Source: CAYVAP01 sp964343195 (lineage in GTDB: Bacteria; Bacteroidota; Bacteroidia; J057). From it: a DNA stretch of 64,000 nt. The translations under genes were made by a program, and so were the position numbers. The first letter of the stretch is position 1, and each line of letters opens with the position of its first letter. A model generated the notes under the pieces. That model saw nothing but the letters and a program-made list of their open reading frames with translations. It was not told the origin of the DNA and did no database searches. The stretch lies in the NCBI GenBank assembly GCA_964343195.1, contig CAYFIR010000012.1, forward strand, positions 37,700-101,699. The letters are read 5' to 3'. This document shows, in pieces, positions 55,857-64,000 of this stretch.

Positions 55857-57806
55857 ATGAAGATTTGCCGTTTCTTTCTCACTGGCCTGATGCTGGTTGC
55901 CGGTCTGAATCTATTTGCACAAAAGCCAAAAGACTTTGGCATCCGTTCCAGGAAAGCCCTGAATTTCTACCTTGATGGACTTCAACAGGCTCAGTATCGG
56001 AACCGAGCCCAGGCCATAGTCCTGTTTGAGCAAGCTCTGGAGGAAGAACCCGATTTTGCACATGCCCATTATCAACTGGGGGTAAATGCCTACGTGCAGA
56101 GCGAGTGGCCTGCTGCCATGAAGCATCTGCGTCGCACCAGGGAGCTGCTACCTGATGAATTTGGTCCACTGCCGTATTATCTGGGAGTAGCTTATTTCTA
56201 CAATGCACGGTATGATTCGGCTTTTCAGAATCTTTCTGCCTATCTGGAGCAGGAGGGAGGCCGCCCCCAGGATGTCCGAAGGGCCCAGCGTCTGCTTCCC
56301 CATGCCCGATTCGCCCAGACAGCCATTGCAGATTCAATTGACCTTACGTTGGAAAACCTGGGCGAAAACATCAATACCCTGTACGATGAGTACCTGCCTG
56401 CACTGAACGCTGATGGCAGCTATTTGCTATTTACGAGCCGCAGACCCGGCTCAATGGGAGGCTACAGTTCCCAGTCGCAAGACTATGGGGAAGATTTCTA
56501 CTACAGCGAATTAAAGGCGGATAGCAGTTGGGGAGAAGCCGTAAACCTGGGGCAACCGGTCAATACCGCCGAAAATGAAGGAGCCGCCACCATCAGCGAA
56601 GATGGTCGCATCGTCATTTTTACCGCGTGCAATCTGCCTGATGGGTTAGGTAATTGTGATCTCTACATGGCAGTGAGAGAAGGGGACGAGTGGAGCAAGC
56701 CCATCAACCTTGGACCAGCCGTAAACTCCCAAAGCTGGGATTCCCAGCCCTGTTTGGGACCCGGAGGAGATGTCCTGTATTTCGCGAGTGGACGAGCCGG
56801 GGGGCAGGGAAGCTCGGACATCTGGTACAGTCGCCTGGTAGAGGGGGCATGGACGGCTGCGAAAAACCTCGGAGAACCTGTGAACACCCCCGGTCGTGAA
56901 GATTCTCCTTTCATGCATGCCGATGGGCAGTCCCTCTATTTTTCTTCGAACTATCACCTGGGCTTTGGTGGCCAGGACCTGTTTGTCAGCTACCGACAGC
57001 AAAACGGTTCCTGGTCAGAGCCACAAAACCTGGGCTACCCGCTCAACACGGCAGCCGAAGAAAGCAATCTTTTTGTGAGCACGACGGGCCGTGAAGGCTA
57101 CATCAACTCCGACCGTGATGGAGGATTTGGCGGCAGTGACCTGTATCGGTTTGTCTTGGCACCAGAAATACGCCCTCAGATGGCGACTTTCCTACGAGGA
57201 AAGGTCCGTGACAGCCTGACCCAGGAACCCGTTTATGCGCGGATCAGGTTGCTTGATGTAGAGTCAGGTGATACCGTTCGGGTGGCCTTTTCTGATCGGG
57301 CAAATGGCCGCTTTCTGATGAGCCTGCCATTGGACCGCGAATATGCTGCCTTCGTGGAGGCAGAGGGATATCTGTTTGCGTCCCAAAATTTTCTGTTAAA
57401 AGAAACCGAGGGCGACCTTTACTTTGATCTGGTGATTGACCTATCTCCCATCCGTGAAGGGGTGAAAGTGGAATTGAAAAACATCTTCTTTGCCTCCGGA
57501 AGCTATGAGTTGGAGGAAACTTCGTTTGCAGAGTTGAAGCTATTGCGTGGTTACCTGGAGCAGAATCCCGACCTTCGCATCGAAATTCAGGGACATACCG
57601 ATGATGTCGGGAGCGATACGGATAACCTCGCTCTGAGCCAGAATCGTGCAGAATCAGTGCGCCAATACCTGGTAGATCAGGGCATCGGTCCGAGTCGCAT
57701 CATCGCCAAAGGCTATGGAGAGTCAGAACCCATCGCCGATAACGATACGGAAGAAGGCCGAGCCCGCAACCGAAGGACAGAGTTTTTGGTTATCAGTGAC
57801 CATTGA
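55857..57806 (+). CDS. PorE-like periplasmic protein: TPR, PD40 propeller, CRD, OmpA
   Basis: 649 residues. Signal peptide (to about 21), TPR repeats (about 30-150), PD40/WD40-like propeller blades with repeated ISEDGRIVIF and PCLGPGGDVLYFASG type units (about 170-440), a carboxypeptidase-regulatory-like domain (RGKVRDSLTQEPVYARI) and a C-terminal OmpA domain (IEIQGHTDDVGSD, GYGESEPIADN). This order is that of PorE of the type IX secretion system, which links outer-membrane parts to peptidoglycan; other proteins share it, so PorE itself is not certain. It fits the presence of sorting-tail enzymes in the window. Confidence 0.82.
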   Translation: MKICRFFLTGLMLVAGLNLFAQKPKDFGIRSRKALNFYLDGLQQAQYRNRAQAIVLFEQALEEEPDFAHAHYQLGVNAYVQSEWPAAMKHLRRTRELLPDEFGPLPYYLGVAYFYNARYDSAFQNLSAYLEQEGGRPQDVRRAQRLLPHARFAQTAIADSIDLTLENLGENINTLYDEYLPALNADGSYLLFTSRRPGSMGGYSSQSQDYGEDFYYSELKADSSWGEAVNLGQPVNTAENEGAATISEDGRIVIFTACNLPDGLGNCDLYMAVREGDEWSKPINLGPAVNSQSWDSQPCLGPGGDVLYFASGRAGGQGSSDIWYSRLVEGAWTAAKNLGEPVNTPGREDSPFMHADGQSLYFSSNYHLGFGGQDLFVSYRQQNGSWSEPQNLGYPLNTAAEESNLFVSTTGREGYINSDRDGGFGGSDLYRFVLAPEIRPQMATFLRGKVRDSLTQEPVYARIRLLDVESGDTVRVAFSDRANGRFLMSLPLDREYAAFVEAEGYLFASQNFLLKETEGDLYFDLVIDLSPIREGVKVELKNIFFASGSYELEETSFAELKLLRGYLEQNPDLRIEIQGHTDDVGSDTDNLALSQNRAESVRQYLVDQGIGPSRIIAKGYGESEPIADNDTEEGRARNRRTEFLVISDH

Positions 57807-57824
57807 TCGTAGAAAATTGAACAG

Positions 57825-57862
57825 TACGCTTCGCGGTGGTGTTCATCGCGAAGCGTATTTTT
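57825..57862 (+). terminator. Terminator after PorE-like gene
   Basis: TACGCTTCGCG pairs perfectly with CGCGAAGCGTA over an 11-nt loop, followed by five T residues. Confidence 0.9.
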
Positions 57863-57874
57863 CATACCGCCCTC

Positions 57875-59278
57875 TCATTTCTCCAAAGGTAAAATCCACT
57901 CTTTCGGAGCCCAGCCATCCTCCACCTGAGTCAGATCCACCTGTGGATCAATGAACAACTGACTCGGCCGGCCATTGAGCGTTACATATACCTCAGCCCG
58001 GACCTTTGGATCGGTTACACCCTGCTGTTCATAGTGCTCGGCCAGCCAGTGGGCGTACTGGATGATGAGATCCGGCTGAAACGCCATCTGCTTCTCCTGA
58101 TGCGGATTGAGGAACTCGCGGTTGTCCACGATCCCTTCACGACCTGTTTCGCTGTCTTTTACATAGAATGTCGCCGTACCCGCCTTCTCCATCAGCATCA
58201 CCCGCCAGGAAAAACGGTAGCCTTCCTCCCGCCAGAAAAGATTCCCTTCATACAACAGGTAGCGCCAGGGAAAAAGGAGCTGGAAGGCGAAGTAGAGGGT
58301 TAGAAGAATTAGTTTGGAGTTCGTAGTTCGCAGTTCGCCGCTTTTTAACTCCGAACCCCGAACTCCAAACTCCGAACTTTCCCCTCCCAACTCCGAACGC
58401 CCAACTTTCCCGAACCAACGATGAACTTTCTCATGCCACTCCGCTGAGAAGAAAATCGGTGTGATGGCGATCATCACCAGCGGAAACATGCCGATCTGGA
58501 AAAGAAGGCCGGTCAGCACATGAAATACCACCACGGCGACGTAGGCCATTGGGCGGGTTTTTCGCCAAAGGAGAAAGAAGACGATGGTCGTGTCATATGT
58601 CATCCCAAACCAACTGAACACATAGGCCGTCTCAGGGTAGCGCAGCAGCCAGCCAATCACTGGCAGGTGACTATGAGCTGGCAGCCAGATTTTGAGCGGC
58701 AGGGCTTCGATCAGCCAGGGATAATTGATCTTGGCGATGCCCGCGTAGAAATAGACGATTCCGATTTGCAGCATGAAGGTCGCCAATGCCCAACGGGGGG
58801 CCGTATCACTGGCATGGGTGAATCCGAGTCTGACGTCGAGTGAATGCTTGCGGTGAGCCGGAATCAGCGCCATCAGAAAGCTTGCAAGGCTGATGAAGTA
58901 GTAGTGATTGAGGTAATAGGTAATGTCGATCAGCTCACAGTAGGTAAACAGCAGGGCGAAAATCAGCGCCGAGTAGCGGTACAAAAAGCCCAGGATAATG
59001 CCGATGCAGGCCAGGATCATCAGGCCATGAATGGCATACATGGCGATAGGCCCGAGGGGCTCTACCCATTCGAAGCCAAAATACTTGAAGTGAAGCTGCG
59101 GCGAAATGAAGTGATCCTCCACCCAGCCCATGGCCACAAACCGAATCGTGCTGATCAGCATCAGGGTGCCAAAGCCGATTCGCAGCGTCACCAGCGGCGC
59201 GATCGACACCGGATCAGTCATCCAGTTGAGATAGCGCTGCCAGATATTCCCAGAAGTATTTACCTTCGTCTGCTCCAT
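57875..59278 (-). CDS. HTTM-domain membrane protein (vitamin K gamma-carboxylase-like)
   Basis: 467 residues. About eight hydrophobic helices in the first 285 residues, including RIGFGTLMLISTIRF, TYYLNHYYFISLASFLMAL and a tail with periplasmic beta character, match the HTTM family related to vitamin-K-dependent carboxylases. Bacterial substrates are unknown. Residues about 288-323 (GRSELGGESSEFGV and following) are coded by a heptamer repeat block that stays in frame, so this linker is probably a later insertion. Confidence 0.83.
   Translation of the reverse strand: MEQTKVNTSGNIWQRYLNWMTDPVSIAPLVTLRIGFGTLMLISTIRFVAMGWVEDHFISPQLHFKYFGFEWVEPLGPIAMYAIHGLMILACIGIILGFLYRYSALIFALLFTYCELIDITYYLNHYYFISLASFLMALIPAHRKHSLDVRLGFTHASDTAPRWALATFMLQIGIVYFYAGIAKINYPWLIEALPLKIWLPAHSHLPVIGWLLRYPETAYVFSWFGMTYDTTIVFFLLWRKTRPMAYVAVVVFHVLTGLLFQIGMFPLVMIAITPIFFSAEWHEKVHRWFGKVGRSELGGESSEFGVRGSELKSGELRTTNSKLILLTLYFAFQLLFPWRYLLYEGNLFWREEGYRFSWRVMLMEKAGTATFYVKDSETGREGIVDNREFLNPHQEKQMAFQPDLIIQYAHWLAEHYEQQGVTDPKVRAEVYVTLNGRPSQLFIDPQVDLTQVEDGWAPKEWILPLEK
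58311..58415. repeat. Heptamer repeat block inside HTTM gene, two halves inverted
   Basis: Left half: AGTTTGG AGTTCGT AGTTCGC AGTTCGC; right half: AACTCCG AACCCCG AACTCCA AACTCCG, further AACTCCG AACGCCC AACTTTC. All starts in the right half are multiples of 7 apart. The halves are reverse complements in type and could fold into a long hairpin. No stop codon results in the gene frame. Confidence 0.85.
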
Positions 59279-59305
59279 GCCGCAAAAATACGTCCTCCTT
59301 CCCTA

Positions 59306-59340
59306 CTGTTCAATGATCGATGAACCGTGATCAATGTCAA
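59306..59340. repeat. Heptamer-type repeat between HTTM gene and lpxK
   Basis: TGTTCAA TGATCGA TGAACCG TGATCAA TGTCAAG: five degenerate units in 7-bp register in the divergent gap. Confidence 0.6.
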
Positions 59341-59425
59341 GTGGTTGGGTGGAATTTCGTGGTGGTGTATTGGCTTTGAGGCGTAATTCCGACCGTTTGC
59401 GCTCTATGAATCATCCTTTTCACCC

Positions 59426-60460
59426 ATGCTCAATGTCCCCCGTCCCTGGTTGCTGCCTTTTTCACCGCTCTACGGCCTGATCACCGATCTTCGGAATTTT
59501 GCTTACGAAAAAGGATTTAAGAAAAGCTACACGGCTGATATTCCCGTGATCTCCGTGGGCAACCTTTCCACCGGAGGCACGGGGAAAACTCCCGTGGCAG
59601 AGTGGTTGTTGGACTTTTTATTGAAAAATGGAAAGAAAGCCGCCTACCTGAGCCGAGGGTATGGGAGGCAGACCAAAGGCTTTCGTTGGGTGGATCGAGA
59701 GCAGGGGCGGGTACAGGAATTTGGCGACGAAGCCCTACAGGTCGCGCGAAAATTCCCCCAGGCGGTGGTAGCCGTCTGCGAAGACCGCAAGACTGGAATC
59801 AGGGAGCTGGTGGAGGAAAAATCGGTGGAACTCATCGTCCTCGATGATGCTTTCCAGCACCGCAAAGTCAAGCGAGATCTGGACTGGGTCGTCATCGATG
59901 CCCATCGCCTGCCGACCCACGATGCCCTGCTCCCCGCTGGAAACCTCCGCGAGCGCCGCAAGCACCTCCGCCGCGCAGACCTGCTGATTATCAATCGTGT
60001 ATCCGATCCCGCCGACATCCCCCGCATCCGGCAGGAACTGGAACCATTTGGAAGGCCCATGGCCTTTTTGCAGCCGGGCTTTCAGGGAGTGGTCGATTTT
60101 CAGAGTGGAGAGAAGCAGCCACTGGAATCGCTGAAAAACTCACCCGTGATCCTCTTCACCGGAATCGGCAATCCGCAGGCCTTTTCCCGTCAGGTCGCCC
60201 AACTCGGAGCCACGATCCAGGCCGAGCGCTTTTTCTCCGATCACCATCTTTTCTCCGAAAAAGACCTCCGCCAACTTCGCTCCCTTGTGCAGCAATACCC
60301 GGACTCCCGCCTGCTCACCACCGAAAAAGACGCCACCAGACTACTCGGCCAGCCCTGGATGCAGGAGTTTGCCGACCTATCCATCGCCTATCTGCCGCTG
60401 GAGTTGAACTGGCTGGAGGGGGAGGAGTTGGTGGTAGAGCAATTGGCAGAGTTGTCATAG
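59426..60460 (+). CDS. lpxK: Tetraacyldisaccharide 4'-kinase
   Basis: 344 residues. Walker A in GNLSTGGTGKTP (46-57), LSRGYGR and the DDAFQHRKVKRD block are typical of LpxK, which phosphorylates the 4' position of the lipid A precursor at the inner membrane. Full length. No other lpx gene is nearby. Confidence 0.95.
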   Translation: MLNVPRPWLLPFSPLYGLITDLRNFAYEKGFKKSYTADIPVISVGNLSTGGTGKTPVAEWLLDFLLKNGKKAAYLSRGYGRQTKGFRWVDREQGRVQEFGDEALQVARKFPQAVVAVCEDRKTGIRELVEEKSVELIVLDDAFQHRKVKRDLDWVVIDAHRLPTHDALLPAGNLRERRKHLRRADLLIINRVSDPADIPRIRQELEPFGRPMAFLQPGFQGVVDFQSGEKQPLESLKNSPVILFTGIGNPQAFSRQVAQLGATIQAERFFSDHHLFSEKDLRQLRSLVQQYPDSRLLTTEKDATRLLGQPWMQEFADLSIAYLPLELNWLEGEELVVEQLAELS

Positions 60461-60612
60461 CAAGGCACACCTCCGTCTCCTAATACGCGGACAGGGCTTT
60501 CGCCATCCCTGCTTTTTTTGCCCTGTCTGCGTTTGTACTTCCAGTGCCACCGCGCGTGTCTCCCTCGCGAGCAGGGGGCATCTCTATCTGCGTAGCGCCC
60601 AAAACCGCAAGT

Positions 60613-60758
60613 GTCATCCTGAATGAAGGCCGCAGTCTAACGGAGGCCGAAATGAAGGAACTCACGGGTAGCACTTTCGCGCGTCTTTCAGTCCAGTACT
60701 GCTCGAGAAAGTTGTGCAGGCAAGTTCTTTCGCTCCGTTACACTTCGCTCAAGATGAC
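60613..60758. repeat. Palindromic interspersed repeat (MITE-like), 146 bp
   Basis: GTCATCCTGAATGAAGG (60613-60629) and CTTCGCTCAAGATGAC (60743-60758) form inverted ends; the type GTCATCCTGAGCGAAG...CTTCGCTCAGGATGAC is common in bacterial intergenic DNA. It fills much of the 423-bp gap between lpxK and the thioesterase; the rest (60461-60612, 60759-60850) shows no gene. Confidence 0.72.
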
Positions 60759-60857
60759 CTGTAGGGGTGGTAAAAGCGCTAACGAAAGACCTTACAAGTT
60801 GCACTTTCCTGCGTCCTGGTAGGGGTGAATCTAGCGTTCCGGTGTGTAAATAACCCC

Positions 60858-60865
60858 TATCTTTG
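60858..60865 (+). promoter_or_regulatory. -7 box TATCTTTG of thioesterase gene
   Basis: Perfect TAnnTTTG, 18 bp before the ATG at 60884, implying a very short leader. Confidence 0.55.
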
Positions 60866-60883
60866 CCTTCCAAATCAACACAC

Positions 60884-61306
60884 ATGGACGAACAGGACTT
60901 TCCCTTCAAGGACAAATGGAACGCAGCCCCATTCTTCCAGTGGTCGGGCGGGCAGTTGACAGAGCTCCGTAAGGGGTATGCCAAAGGGGTGCTAGAGGTG
61001 CAGCCTCACCATCGTGGAGGAGGAGGCACCCATGCGATCAACGGCGGCATCATGGCCTATCTGTTCGATGGGCTGGTGTCGGCAGCGGCGCGTACCACCG
61101 CTCGAGAGGGCTACAAGGCCATGTCTACCCTCAGCCTCAACATCCAGTACCTGCAACTCCTGGAAGCGGAGAAAGAGGTCTGGGGCGAAGCCGAGGTCAT
61201 CAAGTCCGGGAAAAGCACCGCTTTCGTCGAAGCGCGTCTCTTCAACGATGCTGGCGAACCCTGCAGTACCTGTAGCGGCATCGTGCGGCTGTTTTATCAG
61301 CGTTGA
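60884..61306 (+). CDS. PaaI-type hotdog thioesterase
   Basis: 140 residues from the ATG at 60884; the frame is open 7 codons earlier, but that would overlap the promoter box. GGGGTHAINGGIMAYLFDGL contains the hotdog active-site helix with the NGG and Asp positions. It probably hydrolyses an acyl-CoA in the cytoplasm; substrate unknown. Confidence 0.88.
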   Translation: MDEQDFPFKDKWNAAPFFQWSGGQLTELRKGYAKGVLEVQPHHRGGGGTHAINGGIMAYLFDGLVSAAARTTAREGYKAMSTLSLNIQYLQLLEAEKEVWGEAEVIKSGKSTAFVEARLFNDAGEPCSTCSGIVRLFYQR

Positions 61307-61313
61307 AGGGACT

Positions 61314-61380
61314 AATTCGTGATTTGTAATTCATACTTCGTAATTAGCCCAGGCTGACTTTGCACTTTCAACCTTCAACT
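61314..61380. repeat. Two heptamer repeat types in one gap
   Basis: TAATTCGTGATTTGTAATTC then ACTTCGTAATT (ATTCGTG type, 61314-61345), and CTTTCAACCTTCAAC (61366-61380, CTTCAAC type), so two repeat families sit side by side between convergent genes. Confidence 0.6.
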
Positions 61381-61383
61381 CTC

Positions 61384-61845
61384 CTACTCCCCCGCAAACT
61401 GCTCCCTGAGCAGGTAGTCCAGTCGCTGGATCTGGCCTTCCTGAGATCCCCAGACGGAGCGGAGCATTTTTCCATCTTTATCAATCAGCACCCAGTGCGG
61501 AGTACCCTCAGCCTGAAAGGCCTCAAAAGTCGGTCCCCCCTCAACGTCCTGGTACATGGGATAGTCGAGTTTGTGGAGCAACTGCATTTCCTGCACCTGA
61601 CGTGGGGAATAGCTGTTGTCGGAGTGGGTATGGACGCCAATGACCTGGAGGTCGGGGTAGATTTCGCGCATCTGCTTCGTCACGGGTAATGCACGGCTTT
61701 TGCAACCGGGGCAGCCGAGGTTCCAGAAGAGGATCAGCACGGGTTTTCCCATGAGACTTTCCAGTGAAGGGGCGGGCTCCCCTTCCAGCGTTTGTAGCTG
61801 CCAGGAAGGGGCGATGTCGCCGGGTTGGAGTTCGGTGTAAGACAT
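61384..61845 (-). CDS. TlpA/AhpC-like thioredoxin-fold protein
   Basis: 153 residues without signal peptide. The redox motif is C45-P-G-C48 in ILFWNLGCPGCKS, followed by the cis-proline region EGTPHWVLID. A cytoplasmic thiol-disulfide oxidoreductase or peroxiredoxin-like protein of the TlpA/ResA group; substrate not known. Confidence 0.88.
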   Translation of the reverse strand: MSYTELQPGDIAPSWQLQTLEGEPAPSLESLMGKPVLILFWNLGCPGCKSRALPVTKQMREIYPDLQVIGVHTHSDNSYSPRQVQEMQLLHKLDYPMYQDVEGGPTFEAFQAEGTPHWVLIDKDGKMLRSVWGSQEGQIQRLDYLLREQFAGE

Positions 61846-62217
61846 AGTGGTAAGAGTTCAGAGTTTGTTGTTCACAAGTGGAGAGAGGGAGTGTTGATAA
61901 TCAGTGTTTTATGTAGGTTTCGGATGGTAGGTTCCCTTACTCCAAAAGAAATAGCCTGAATAGTGGTGAATAAGTAATAGGTCTCATCTATGGAGAAGTT
62001 GAGCGTATGGTAGATGACGTCAGCGTGACCCACTTGCCCCCGTATTCCGCATACCTTTCAGCCTGTATTCAGTGGCTTATGTATTAGCACAACATAATAC
62101 GAAAGAAACACAAAGAAGATATCCGGCGGGAAAACTGTGCTCTTTGGCGGTTTATTTGCAAAATTGGTTCACAATGCGGAAAATGAGGAAAGAAAGAACC
62201 TTTAGCCCAAAGCGTCT
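61846..62217. other. 372-bp gap upstream of CHAT-iSTAND gene
   Basis: No gene supported. It begins with GAGTTCAGAGTTTGTTGTTC (61855-61874), a degenerate AGTTCGN-type repeat. The remainder is AT-rich and should hold the promoter of the CHAT gene. Confidence 0.45.
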
Positions 62218-63738
62218 GTGAGTCAGAAGCCTCCTGTGATATTCCTGGCCTTTGCCAATGACCGCGAAGAAAAAGCGCGGTACCTCCGCGGGTTGCCCGA
62301 AGAGCTGAGAGGCATACGGGCGGCACTCAATACCGCCAGGCGAGCCGGAGCCGTGGAAGTGGTGGAGCGATCCAACGCCACTTTGGGTGACATCATCGAC
62401 GTGTTCCAGGACCCCGAATATGCAGGGCGCATTGTCGGATTTCATTACGGCGGCCACGCCGACAGCTATCAGCTGCTATTGGATAGTGGGACAGGTGGCG
62501 GGGTGCAAATTGCTCATGCAGAGGGGTTCAATACCTTTTTGGCCCAGCAGAAGACCCTACAGCTGGTATTCCTGAATGGTTGCTCCACTGGTGACCAGGC
62601 CATGGGCCTGAGAATGGCCGGCATAGGAGCTGTCATCGCCACCAGCCAGGAGATCAGCGACGCCATTGCCCAGCGTTTTGCCATTCGCTTTTACAAAGGG
62701 CTCGCCAGCTTTACCAATGTCCACAAAGCCTATCAGGATGCCGTGGCCGAGGTGCTGACCCTGACCGGAACCGGTAATACCCGCAGCCTTTACTGGGAGG
62801 GAGAACCAGAGCCACCGGATCGTTATCCGTGGCAGCTACTACCCGATCCACCCCCGGAATGGGCCTTGAAGGCCATGGCTCAGGCAGCGACCATAGATCT
62901 GCCCGTAGATGACCTCAAAATAGGTCAATATGCCCATGTCCTGTGCGACCGCTATCCCCAGAATGATGAATTTGGAAGCCAGTATTTGGCCGCTTCAGCG
63001 GAGCAGCCACAGGTATTTTTGATTCACGGCCAGCGGGAAGAAAAGCATGAAAGCCTGATCACCCGATTCAGCTACCAGTACATTGGCCCCAGAGACAGCT
63101 ACATCCGCCCCGTTGAGGTGCCCAACTGGCCCAGCAAAGGCGATCGGCAGACCCTGCTCAAAGTGAGGCTGGCGGAGCACTTTGATGGGATGAATTCTTT
63201 AGGAAAAAGCATCAATGAAATCCGAGGGCAGGACTTGCTGGATATCACGAAGCATTCAGGTCAGGAAGCGATCATCATCCAGCACAATGTTCCGAGTGAA
63301 TACTGGGACGATGAAACCGCAGAGCTGATCAAATGGTACGCAGGCGATTTTTGGCGGGTAGCTCCCATTCCGGAAGCCCCTCGTTTTGTTATTTTTATCA
63401 ATGTTTTTTATGCCGAAGGTGAACCCAAAAGCAGTGGTGGAGGGTTATTCGGTAAGCTCTTTAATAAAAAAGATGGGTCCAGGCGCATCCAGAAAGCGCT
63501 GGAAGAAATCAATGGGCAGATTACCCATTGTGAGCTGCTGACCCAGCTCAATCAGGTCGAGCGAAATCACGTGGAGGACTGGCTCATCGAAACCAACCTC
63601 GCAGAGGTCGAAGAATTTGAGAACCTGGCCAGCAAAATATTTGCTCAGCCCAGCCCGCTGCCAATGAGCAAGGTTGAGCCTCATTTGAAGGGAGCCATCA
63701 AGCAAATCAGGCAGCAGTATGCCCAGCGGATGATGTGA
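62218..63738 (+). CDS. CHAT protease with C-terminal iSTAND-like domain
   Basis: 506 residues from a GTG at 62218 (an upstream ATG is not in frame). Residues 1-190 are a CHAT caspase-fold domain with H80 (FHYGGHADS) and C122 (FLNGCSTGD). Residues about 255-500 begin with FLIHGQREEKHESL and contain LLDITKHSGQEAIIIQHNV and FVIFINVFYAE, which resemble the iSTAND domain, an inactive STAND-NTPase-like module seen in bacterial conflict systems. No signal peptide: cytosolic. Partners of such proteins are often effector-associated-domain proteins; none is seen here, though the window ends 262 bp later in repeats. A role in defence or programmed cell death is inferred. Confidence 0.82.
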   Translation: MSQKPPVIFLAFANDREEKARYLRGLPEELRGIRAALNTARRAGAVEVVERSNATLGDIIDVFQDPEYAGRIVGFHYGGHADSYQLLLDSGTGGGVQIAHAEGFNTFLAQQKTLQLVFLNGCSTGDQAMGLRMAGIGAVIATSQEISDAIAQRFAIRFYKGLASFTNVHKAYQDAVAEVLTLTGTGNTRSLYWEGEPEPPDRYPWQLLPDPPPEWALKAMAQAATIDLPVDDLKIGQYAHVLCDRYPQNDEFGSQYLAASAEQPQVFLIHGQREEKHESLITRFSYQYIGPRDSYIRPVEVPNWPSKGDRQTLLKVRLAEHFDGMNSLGKSINEIRGQDLLDITKHSGQEAIIIQHNVPSEYWDDETAELIKWYAGDFWRVAPIPEAPRFVIFINVFYAEGEPKSSGGGLFGKLFNKKDGSRRIQKALEEINGQITHCELLTQLNQVERNHVEDWLIETNLAEVEEFENLASKIFAQPSPLPMSKVEPHLKGAIKQIRQQYAQRMM

Positions 63739-64000
63739 GGGGAGAGTGACGGTATGCGGTATAAGGAATAAGGGGGGAATAAGGGGCATAGGGTTTATAG
63801 GGGGAATATGGGCGGAATGCGGGAAGACGGTATAAGGTATGTGGGGAATTGAAGTGTATAGGGTGTATAAGGGGAATATGGGCGGAGTGCGGGAAGATGG
63901 AATGCGGAATACGGTATAGGGTGAAATGGTTGTAACCCTCTGGCTATCAGGTCAGTACCCAACTACGAACTACGAACTACGAACTACGAACTACGAACTA
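63739..64000. repeat. Large heptamer-type repeat array at right edge
   Basis: 63739-63925 is a G-rich chain of GGTATAN/GGAATNN units, in which GGGGAATATGGGCGGA at 63801 recurs at 63871 (70 bp, ten units). 63961-64000 is AACTACG repeated five times plus a partial unit, exact in 7-bp register. The array runs past the window. Confidence 0.9.

Noticed and set aside
63739..64000. CRISPR array at right edge
   Set aside because: Units are 7 bp with no spacers or longer constant repeat; no cas genes.

Overview
The window is a piece of a Bacteroidota chromosome, most like a marine or aquatic Saprospiria/Lewinella-type organism (this rank is an inference). The signs are type IX secretion sorting domains on two secreted enzymes, a PorE-like OmpA protein, a TAnnTTTG promoter 5' of a tRNA gene, few clear Shine-Dalgarno sites, a FGGY/xylose isomerase pair, and a proteorhodopsin cut by the left edge. 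No rRNA, CRISPR array or transposase gene was seen.

Layout. 1-15 kb: a light-driven proton pump (partial), an OlsF-like two-domain acyltransferase, an AarF/UbiB kinase, a class III nucleotide cyclase, a YndJ/DUF1990 pair, an NAD-dependent reductase, a Crp/Fnr regulator, dtd, a cytosolic metacaspase-like protein, PspA with a small PspA-like companion, and fructose-1,6-bisphosphatase. 15.2-24.6 kb: tRNA-Lys(TTT) and tRNA-Leu(GAG); the 3' end of tRNA-Leu is the attachment site of an approximately 9 kb island carrying a type III-like restriction system (mod, rhuM, res). Three attachment-like cores, conserved TCGCCAAA boxes and a 379-bp duplicated end suggest two tandem integrations, but no integrase gene remains. 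24.7-36.7 kb: secreted GH71/99-like and pectinesterase enzymes with sorting tails, OsmC, xylBA, a U32 protein coupled to a ferredoxin, and a polytopic membrane protein. 36.9-50.2 kb: an isolated nuoG; a four-gene operon (ECF sigma factor, membrane anti-sigma-like TPR protein, subtilisin-like protease, exported TPR-CHAT protease); a second, divergent sigma factor; and a RavA/ViaA-type MoxR-VWA pair. 50.6-64 kb: cysS, signal peptidase I, PorE-like protein, an HTTM membrane protein, lpxK, a thioesterase, a TlpA-like thiol protein and a cytosolic CHAT protein with an iSTAND-like second half.

Themes. Three caspase-fold (clan CD) proteases occur in 64 kb, one in an apparent envelope stress operon with its own sigma factor. 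Intergenic spaces repeatedly hold degenerate tandem repeats with a 7-bp unit (AGTTCGN, ATTCGTG, CTTCAAC and GGTATAN types), and one such block lies in frame inside the HTTM gene. These repeats, the tRNA-Leu island and the sigma-protease-CHAT operon are the parts least explained by ordinary annotation.
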